Below are positions 6,640 to 11,652 of a stretch of DNA of 11,652 nt, piece by piece. The notes beneath the pieces are model-generated. The model was given only the letters and a program-made list of their open reading frames with translations. It was not told where the DNA came from and did not search any database. The translations under genes and the position numbers were made by a program. Each line of letters begins with the position of its first letter. Position 1 is the stretch's first letter. This stretch comes from Gemmatimonadota bacterium (GTDB taxonomy: Bacteria; Latescibacterota; UBA2968; UBA8231), in contig JABHDC010000198.1 of the NCBI GenBank assembly GCA_018673255.1, forward strand, positions 1-11,652. Reading direction: 5' to 3'.

Positions 6640-6697
6640 GGGGCGGTGATGCCCCGACCGGGCTGACAGGCGTCAGCCTCGTCTCACCCTGCGAGAC
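6640..6697 (-). terminator. Three tandem hairpins after the hybrid kinase gene, probable termination region
   Basis: Within 80 nt after the minus-strand stop at 6716 lie three inverted repeats: GTCTC/GAGAC (6681-6685 and 6693-6697), a perfect 7-bp GGCTGAC/GTCAGCC with a 4-nt loop (6661-6678), and GGGGC/GCCCC with a 6-nt loop (6640-6655). No U-tract follows on either strand, so this is not a textbook intrinsic terminator. It may be Rho-assisted or protect the mRNA 3' end. Together with the candidate enhancer and the -24/-12 promoter it accounts for most of the 278-bp gap at 6438-6715. Confidence 0.4.
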
Positions 6698-6715
6698 TCG
6701 ATCTGCGCCCCTGCT

Positions 6716-8311
6716 TCAGTCGTCGAGCTGAAGTCGAACCTGCTCGAGCAATTCTGACATTCCCAGGGGTTTGTGGAGGACCGGGCAGCTGCGACGTCGT
6801 GCTTCATCCCAGTCGATACCACCATCTGTGTGTCCGGTGACAATGATGGATCGCAAACCGGGCGACAGATCCTGCAGTTCGTAAGCCAGGTCAGTGCCAC
6901 GACCATCGGGGAGCAGCAGATCGCTGACCAGCAGGTCGAAACGGGCACTGGCGTGAGCTCTGCGGGCACTGGTCAGATCGCCGCAGGATGTCACGCGATA
7001 GCCGCTGCCTGAGAGCACCTGCTCCATGCGATCCCGCAATTCAGCATCGTCCTCCACGAGCAGGACCAATTCGCCCTGACCTGTGGTCTCTTCCTCTTCC
7101 TCTACCTTGGCCGTGCTGCTGACTTGGGTGCCCTCGCCACTGGGCAGGTAGATCTCGAAGCAGGACCCCTTGCCGGGCGTGCTGTGAACCTTGAGCCAGC
7201 CGCCGTGCGCCTCGACGATGCCATAGACGACTGAGAGCCCGAGCCCGGTTCCCTTGCCCGATTCCTTTGTGGTGAAGAACGGTTCGAACACCCGATCCTG
7301 TATCTCAACATCCATGCCCACACCGCTGTCATGGACGGCGAGCAGACAATACGGTCCCGGTTTGCCGCGACGATCCGTGTCCTGATCGGTGATCAGGATC
7401 GTGCGCGTCTCAATCGTCAGCACGCCTCCCTCGGGCATCGCGTCGCGTGCGTTGACGCACAGATTGATGAGAACCTGGTCGAGATTGCCGGGATCGGCAT
7501 CGACGATGCACATCTGGTCGGCCAGCTGCAGGACCACGTCGATATTGGCACCCAGGAGACGGCCCATCATCTTGCGCAGCTCGCCTACGTGATGATTCAA
7601 ATCGACGGGCTGTGGTTCCATCCGCTGGCGTCGGCTGAAGACGAGCAACTGCCGCGTCAGGTCTGCCGCCCGCAATACGGTCTTGCGGATCTTCTTCAGA
7701 TCGTCGCGCAACGAGGTCTCGTCGACCCGGGCCAGCAGCATGTCGACATCGAACAGCAGGATCCCCAACTGGTTATTGAAGTCGTGGGCGACGCCACCGG
7801 CCAACTGACCCACAGATTCCATCTTCTGTGCCTGGAGCAACTGCAATTCCAGTTGTTTTCGATCGGTGATGTCGCGCACGACACCGGTGAATTTCCGGTG
7901 GCCCGCCTCGACGAATTCCCCGACTGACAGTTCCATGGGGAACTCGTGACCGTCCTTGCGGCGCCCTCGGACCTCTCGACCGATGCCGATGACGTGGCGT
8001 TGGCCCGTCTCCAGATAACGCTCCAGGTAGTCATTGTGCTGCGAGGCATAGGGTTCGGGCATCAGGATGTGAACCGGCTTGCCGATGGCCTCGCTGCTGT
8101 CGTAGCCGAACATCTTCGCTGCGGCGGGATTGAAGGACTCGATGTGGCCACGCTCGTCGATGGTGATGATTCCATCGATGACGTTGTCCACGACTGACTG
8201 GTAACGGACTTTGCCGTCAGAAGGTTCCGTCGAATGGGTCCCGGCCAACTCGCGGCGCAGGGCACGCACCTCCTCCAATAATTCGGCGCGTTCTTTCTCG
8301 TCAGATGCCAT
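6716..8311 (-). CDS. Soluble PAS hybrid histidine kinase with C-terminal receiver; FixL-type heme PAS signature
   Basis: 531 residues, no membrane segment. Order: short coiled coil (5-24), PAS (about 36-150), HisKA with His176 (AGGVAHDFNNQLG), HATPase (NLCVNARDAM, DSGVGM, FEPFFTTK, GTGLGLS), an acidic linker and a receiver domain (about 414-531; Asp421/Asp422, phospho-acceptor Asp464, Lys near the end in LHKPLG). The PAS region MPEPYASQHNDYLERYL followed by VIGIGREVRGRRKDG aligns with FixL: His92 falls on the heme-ligating His200 and Arg112 on the O2-contacting Arg220 of B. japonicum FixL, with the same 20-residue spacing; Val107, Leu128 and Val130 fall on its hydrophobic pocket. An oxygen or redox sensor is therefore plausible, but many non-heme PAS domains share this subfamily signature. 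There is no output domain, so it must signal through a separate protein. It starts 5 nt after the channel gene's stop, with a weak ribosome-binding site. Confidence 0.92.
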   Translation of the reverse strand: MASDEKERAELLEEVRALRRELAGTHSTEPSDGKVRYQSVVDNVIDGIITIDERGHIESFNPAAAKMFGYDSSEAIGKPVHILMPEPYASQHNDYLERYLETGQRHVIGIGREVRGRRKDGHEFPMELSVGEFVEAGHRKFTGVVRDITDRKQLELQLLQAQKMESVGQLAGGVAHDFNNQLGILLFDVDMLLARVDETSLRDDLKKIRKTVLRAADLTRQLLVFSRRQRMEPQPVDLNHHVGELRKMMGRLLGANIDVVLQLADQMCIVDADPGNLDQVLINLCVNARDAMPEGGVLTIETRTILITDQDTDRRGKPGPYCLLAVHDSGVGMDVEIQDRVFEPFFTTKESGKGTGLGLSVVYGIVEAHGGWLKVHSTPGKGSCFEIYLPSGEGTQVSSTAKVEEEEETTGQGELVLLVEDDAELRDRMEQVLSGSGYRVTSCGDLTSARRAHASARFDLLVSDLLLPDGRGTDLAYELQDLSPGLRSIIVTGHTDGGIDWDEARRRSCPVLHKPLGMSELLEQVRLQLDD

Positions 8312-8316
8312 GTGTA

Positions 8317-9339
8317 TCAGTCGGTGGCCGAGGCGGCCAGGGCCCCAACGCGTTGGAGTTGGTCGTCACTACCCAGAACGATGAGTCGGTCGCCCGTCCT
8401 GAGAGCCAGGGCAGAGAGGCTGGCTACATACCCGGGCTCGGCGCGCGGCCGGCCCTCATTGTCGTGGAGTCCGACGACGACGCAACCGGTCAGACGGCCG
8501 AGGTCGGCATCTCTCAGCGTACGCCCGATCATGCGACTGTCGCCGGCGATGGTGATCTCTTCCAGCCGCAGATCGACTCCCGATTCGTGGATAACCGTAT
8601 CCAGGAAGGCGGACACATTCGGCCGCAACACGGTGGCCGCCATGCGCCGGCCCGCGATCTCAAAGGGAGAGATGACGTGGTTGGCGCCGGCGACACGCAG
8701 TTTGCTCTCCGAGCCTTTTTCATTTGCCCGTGCGATGATGTGCAGATCGGCATTCAGCTGGCGCGCCGTGAGGGTGACGAAGACATTCTCAGGATCGTCG
8801 TGCAACGCTGCAATGAGTCCACGGGCGCGTTCGATGCCGGCTTGCTGCAGCACCTCTTCCTGGGTCGCATCGCCTTCCACGCACGGGAAGCCCGAATCAC
8901 CGGAGACCTGTGATGAATCAAGGTTGATCTCGACGACCACGAAGCTCTGCCCGGCCTGCTGAAAGGCACTGGCGATCTCTCGCCCGACGGCGCCACAGCC
9001 GCACACGATGTAGTGGTCCTGAAGATTGGCGATCTTTCGGTCCAAACGACGTCCTCGCAGCAGTGTCCGAAGTTCGCCCTGCACGATGAAGGCACTGACA
9101 CCGGCCACGGCGAAACCGGCAAAGGCAAAACCCAGCATGACAAAAGCTATGCTAAACCACTGCCCTTGGGGTGATAAAGGATGGACTTCGCCATATCCCA
9201 CCGTGCTCAGGGTGATGACGGTCATATAGAGCGACTCGCGCAGACTCCAGCCTTCGATCGAGGCGTATCCGAAGGTGCCACCCGCCGTCAGCAGCAACAG
9301 CAGCACCACGGCTGCGACAAAATGACGAGTAGGGGTCAT
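8317..9339 (-). CDS. Two-TM potassium channel with cytoplasmic RCK (TrkA-N/TrkA-C) domain, MthK-like
   Basis: 340 residues, close in length to MthK. TM1 is about 7-26; the pore helix and selectivity filter TVGYG (46-50, in TLSTVGYGE) mark a K+-selective channel; TM2 is about 61-86 and Gly-rich, which would allow gating bending. The RCK N-domain starts at about 108 with HYIVCGCGAVGRE (nucleotide-binding GxGxxG 114-119) and the acidic residue of VVVEIN at the end of the second strand. A TrkA-C domain (about 255-335, ending RTGDRLIVLGSDD) follows. Such channels form tetramers in the inner membrane, gated by Ca2+, nucleotides or other ligands on the RCK ring. It is the first gene of a pair with the hybrid kinase. 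Its ATG 9339 has a modest CAGGTCG upstream. Its 5' end is back to back with the methyltransferase gene. The ligand cannot be read from the sequence. Confidence 0.93.
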   Translation of the reverse strand: MTPTRHFVAAVVLLLLLTAGGTFGYASIEGWSLRESLYMTVITLSTVGYGEVHPLSPQGQWFSIAFVMLGFAFAGFAVAGVSAFIVQGELRTLLRGRRLDRKIANLQDHYIVCGCGAVGREIASAFQQAGQSFVVVEINLDSSQVSGDSGFPCVEGDATQEEVLQQAGIERARGLIAALHDDPENVFVTLTARQLNADLHIIARANEKGSESKLRVAGANHVISPFEIAGRRMAATVLRPNVSAFLDTVIHESGVDLRLEEITIAGDSRMIGRTLRDADLGRLTGCVVVGLHDNEGRPRAEPGYVASLSALALRTGDRLIVLGSDDQLQRVGALAASATD

Positions 9340-9415
9340 GTCAGGCGACCTGTGCCGATTTGAGGCGGCGACATGTTATCTTTGTCGTCAGACACGCAAC
9401 GATCCTCTTCCACCG

Positions 9416-10426
9416 GTGAGATGCAGCATCGAGTCTTCCACAGAATATAGTGGTCCACAGGCCATCGACCTGCCGCCGGAATATATCGAACGCCTGGAGC
9501 GTCTGTTCGATGGCGATGCGAAACGCCTGAAGGCCTGTCTCCATGACATGGCTGCCGACGGGCCGACGGCATTCCGGGTCAATGGACTCCAGGCCACCTG
9601 GGAACAGGTGCGCGACGAGTTGGAACAGGTTGGGATCGAGCCGGACCGTCTTGACGGGATCGATGGTGTGTGGACCGTCCCGTCACAGAGCCACCGAGCC
9701 CTCACTGATACGCCGGCGGCGCGGGACGGACGGATCTATCTCATGACGCCCTCCAGTCTGCTGCCAGGGCTCTGTCTTGAACCACAACCCGGTGAAGAGA
9801 TCCTGGATCTGGCCGCGGCGCCGGGTGGCAAGACACTGCATCTGGCGGATTTGATGGAGAATCAGGGGCGGATTGCCGCGGTGGAAGCCGTGAAACCCAG
9901 ATTCCACCAGCTGCGACGCAATCTGGAGCGATGTGGCGCCCACATTGTCGATACCTATCTCGCTGATGGACGGGGCGTCTGGCGCAAGGTACCGGAACGC
10001 TTCGATCGAGTACTCCTCGACGCGCCGTGCAGTGCCGAGGGACGGATCGTACCAGGCGAGCCGGATTCCTGGAAATACTGGAGTCCTCGCAAGATCAAGG
10101 AAATGGCGAAGAAACAGCGTCGACTGGCCGAATCGGCCGTGCATTGCCTGAAGCCCGGCGGGATCCTCGTCTATTGCACCTGTACGTTGGCGCCAGAGGA
10201 GAATGAGGCCATCATCAACAGACTGCTTCGTCGTTTCGGCGACGCGTTGGAGATCATCGATCTGCCTCTGGCTGCCTCGATTCCCACGGAAGCGGGTCGC
10301 ACAACGTGGGCGGGGAAGTCATTCCACGAGGCGTTGTCCCTGACGCGACGTATTGTCCCGTCGCCACCGTGGGAGGGGTTCTACCTCGCCCGGTTGCGCA
10401 AGACCGCTTCCACGATACCGGTATGA
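9416..10426 (+). CDS. RsmB/NOP2-family RNA (cytosine-C5)-methyltransferase, probably 16S rRNA
   Basis: SAM-dependent m5C methyltransferase, 336 residues from GTG 9416. Motif I ILDLAAAPGGKT (129-140) binds SAM. Motif IV LLDAPCSAEG has Cys204, the residue that helps release product. Motif VI YCTCTLAPEENE has the nucleophile Cys255 that attacks cytosine C6. WSPRKIKEMAKKQRRL (221-236) is typical of RsmB/RsmF-like enzymes. It lacks the N-terminal NusB-like domain of RsmB and the C-terminal PUA region of RsmF, so the target (often 16S rRNA) is not assignable. Start: an in-frame ATG at 9338 would add 26 Cys-rich residues with poor codon bias and run over the divergent channel gene's start, so I prefer GTG 9416. 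Neither start has a clear Shine-Dalgarno, and homology becomes convincing only from about residue 19 (LPPEYIERL). The stop overlaps the next gene by ATGA. Confidence 0.9.
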   Translation: MRCSIESSTEYSGPQAIDLPPEYIERLERLFDGDAKRLKACLHDMAADGPTAFRVNGLQATWEQVRDELEQVGIEPDRLDGIDGVWTVPSQSHRALTDTPAARDGRIYLMTPSSLLPGLCLEPQPGEEILDLAAAPGGKTLHLADLMENQGRIAAVEAVKPRFHQLRRNLERCGAHIVDTYLADGRGVWRKVPERFDRVLLDAPCSAEGRIVPGEPDSWKYWSPRKIKEMAKKQRRLAESAVHCLKPGGILVYCTCTLAPEENEAIINRLLRRFGDALEIIDLPLAASIPTEAGRTTWAGKSFHEALSLTRRIVPSPPWEGFYLARLRKTASTIPV

Positions 10427-10917
10427 TCGGGATGACCGGAACCCGATGGATTGGCTGGTGGACCGGGGTCGTTCTCACCGTCGGCAGTGGCTGCTCAGAT
10501 GGTGAAGGGCCGACTCGTTCGTTGCTCGACGATGCCCAGCGGATGAGTCTGCTGATCGTGGAAGAGGCTCCCGCCGGGAGCGAGGCGGTGGTTCGGCTCG
10601 ACAGTGTAGGCTGGCGGCCGACGTTGGTGTTGCCGGCGCCCGGTCAGACCCTGGAAATCTCCGGTGACTATGCCATTGGATTCTACAACGACAGTGATAC
10701 GGCCTACGAGCTGCGAGACGATCTGCGTTTCTACGACGACGATGATTTCCTCATCGACAACTACATCCCCTTTTCGCTACCCGTGCGACTCGAGCCTCGA
10801 ATGACAACGTGGCAGAAGGGGCAATTTGTGTTGCGGGGGGAACCGGATGCGGCTCGATATGGCCTGAGGACCCTGCGCATCGTGATTCGTCTGACGGTGG
10901 CGGCCCCTCAGGAGTGA
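10423..10917 (+). CDS. Small probable lipoprotein or exported protein of unknown function
   Basis: 164 residues, family not recognised. The start ATG 10423 forms an ATGA overlap with the methyltransferase stop; ATG 10432 (residue 4) is the alternative. The same frame is open further upstream (ATG 10306), but that part lies inside the methyltransferase gene. The N-terminus has one Arg, a hydrophobic core (WIGWWTGVVLTVGSGC) and a Cys at about residue 24 followed by SDGEG. It looks like a lipoprotein signal, but the -3 residue is Gly rather than Leu/Val/Ile, so lipidation is uncertain. The mature part is beta-rich and acidic, with a run of Asp (YDDDDF) and phrases such as LEISGDYAIGFYND and LRTLRIVIRLTV that suggest an Ig-like or beta-sandwich domain of the cell envelope. 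No catalytic motif or metal cluster is visible. Co-transcription with the rRNA methyltransferase is likely but need not imply a shared function. Confidence 0.75.
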   Translation: MIGMTGTRWIGWWTGVVLTVGSGCSDGEGPTRSLLDDAQRMSLLIVEEAPAGSEAVVRLDSVGWRPTLVLPAPGQTLEISGDYAIGFYNDSDTAYELRDDLRFYDDDDFLIDNYIPFSLPVRLEPRMTTWQKGQFVLRGEPDAARYGLRTLRIVIRLTVAAPQE

Positions 10918-10956
10918 TCTCAGGCGAGCGTCCGTCTGGCAGGTGGTCGGACCCTC

Positions 10957-11484
10957 TCAGGCAGCGGTTGGACCATCGGAGATATCGATGTCGACCATGA
11001 TTTCATTGGCTACACCCTCAAGCGTTTCGCGCAGATGTTTCGTCGACACGCCCGTTGGCAATCGGACACTCAACGTTGCCGTGAAGAGGCGTCCACCCGA
11101 CATGGGAGCCTCCGCCGTCCCCGTCCGGATCTCCTCGATATTGATCCCGCCTTCACCGAGGGCACCTGACAGCTCACGCACGATGCCCGGCCGATCACTG
11201 CCAACCAGCTCGATCTGAACCGCGACGCCGGCGCTGTCCTCCTGGTCCCCGCTCTCGATGACGATCTGCAGGCCATCGGTGGACAACTCGCGCAGGGCCG
11301 CCTCCAGGGCCGAGGACCGCTCTTGCGCGACCTCCGCCCGCAGGATGCCGGCGAACTTGCCCGCCATTCGAGCCATCTGGCTCTCCTGCCAGCTGCCATC
11401 ATGTTCGGCCACGGCTCGCGACAGGGAACGGACCAGTCCAGGGCGATCGTCGCCGATTACGGTCAGCACCAGGGAAACGCTCAT
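10957..11484 (-). CDS. gcvR: GcvR-like double-ACT-domain protein (glycine cleavage system regulator family)
   Basis: 175 residues from ATG 11484. Two ACT domains in tandem: the first opens with SLVLTVIGDDRPGLV (4-18), the second with VQIELVGSDRPGIV in the C-terminal half; both carry the DRPG turn that binds small ligands, usually amino acids. There is no DNA-binding domain. E. coli GcvR has this layout and represses the glycine cleavage genes by binding the activator GcvA in response to glycine. GcvA is not in the window, so the symbol rests on layout and size. The frame is open to 11625, but that extension would translate the terminator and the tRNA, so it is not the true start. A weak GAGAGA lies upstream of the ATG. 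The gene converges on the lipoprotein gene with a 39-nt gap in which I see no terminator. Confidence 0.8.
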   Translation of the reverse strand: MSVSLVLTVIGDDRPGLVRSLSRAVAEHDGSWQESQMARMAGKFAGILRAEVAQERSSALEAALRELSTDGLQIVIESGDQEDSAGVAVQIELVGSDRPGIVRELSGALGEGGINIEEIRTGTAEAPMSGGRLFTATLSVRLPTGVSTKHLRETLEGVANEIMVDIDISDGPTAA

Positions 11485-11519
11485 CTGAAGTCTCTCTCGC
11501 GTGAAACGGCATCTTACAG

Positions 11520-11554
11520 AAAAGGGACGACGATCATTGTAGAATCGTCGCCCC
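11520..11554 (-). terminator. Intrinsic terminator downstream of tRNA-Arg
   Basis: On the minus strand an 11-bp stem (11544-11554 pairing with 11524-11534, one G-U pair) closes a 9-nt loop and is followed by TTTT (11523-11520). It lies about 10 nt past the tRNA 3' end and would stop tRNA transcription before the gcvR-like gene, whose ATG is 35 nt further on. Confidence 0.85.
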
Positions 11555-11563
11555 TCTCTGAGA

Positions 11564-11640
11564 TGGTGCACCCATAGGGACTCGAACCCCAAACCTCCTG
11601 ATCCGTAGTCAGGTGCTCTATCCAATTGAGCTATGGGTGC
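11564..11640 (-). tRNA. tRNA-Arg (anticodon ACG)
   Basis: 77-nt cloverleaf on the minus strand: acceptor GCACCCA/TGGGTGC, D-arm GCTC..GAGC, anticodon stem CCTGA/TCAGG with loop CTACGGA (anticodon ACG), a 5-nt variable loop, T-arm with loop TTCGAGT, discriminator A and an encoded CCA (11564-11566). All stems pair, with one G-U in the T-stem. ACG is normally converted to ICG by TadA and reads CGU, CGC and CGA. The promoter lies beyond the right edge of the window. Confidence 0.97.
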
Positions 11641-11652
11641 ACTTCGATTTGG

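Noticed and set aside
7331..7927. 198-codon plus-strand frame opposite the hybrid kinase
   Set aside because: It mirrors the kinase and PAS coding region, which has unmistakable motifs on the minus strand; no independent domain or start signal.
8305..8962. Two ~200-codon plus-strand frames opposite the potassium channel gene
   Set aside because: They overlap each other and the clear RCK domain on the minus strand; antisense shadows.
10306..10422. Upstream extension of the lipoprotein frame to ATG 10306
   Set aside because: It would overlap the methyltransferase by 120 nt and bury the signal peptide; the coupled ATG at 10423 fits better.

Overview
The window reads as chromosomal DNA of a GC-rich gammaproteobacterium. 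The GcvR-type double-ACT protein, the RsmB/NOP2-type rRNA methyltransferase, the sigma-54 regulators and the CCA-encoding tRNA-Arg(ACG) all fit that, but no gene here fixes genus or family. There are nine protein genes (one cut by the window edge) and one tRNA gene, tightly packed. The longest gap is 278 bp (6438-6715), so no stretch over 300 bp lacks a gene. I see no insertion sequence, CRISPR array, phage gene or obvious pseudogene.

Left, plus strand (1-1777): the C-terminal ~445 residues of a copper/silver-type HME-RND efflux pump (CusA-like), coupled by an ATGA overlap to a small exported His/Cys-rich protein. This is the end of a metal-efflux operon and it converges on the next block.

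Middle, minus strand (6479 down to 1789): an apparent four-gene operon of a two-TM PilZ protein, a membrane histidine kinase, an NtrC-family sigma-54 response regulator and an exported sialidase-like beta-propeller with a CGCC motif. A strong -24/-12 (sigma-54) promoter match lies just upstream of the PilZ gene. The predicted transcript start leaves a ~16-nt leader carrying a near-perfect Shine-Dalgarno, and an inverted repeat lies ~110 bp upstream where an enhancer would sit. The simplest reading is an autoregulated sigma-54 operon joining a c-di-GMP receptor, a two-component system and an exported, possibly metal-binding propeller beside a metal-efflux locus.

Middle-right, minus strand (9339 down to 6716): a two-TM RCK potassium channel followed 5 nt later by a soluble PAS-kinase-receiver hybrid. 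Its PAS domain carries the FixL heme-pocket signature (His and Arg 20 residues apart). Three tandem hairpins follow the kinase gene.

Right: divergent plus-strand genes for a compact rRNA m5C methyltransferase and a small probable lipoprotein of unknown function (ATGA overlap). They converge on a minus-strand gcvR-like gene, preceded by tRNA-Arg(ACG) and its intrinsic terminator.

Start sites revised on sequence grounds: PilZ gene at 6437 (strong SD), lipoprotein at 10423 (coupled start), gcvR-like gene at 11484 (a longer frame would run through the tRNA), and tentatively the methyltransferase at GTG 9416.
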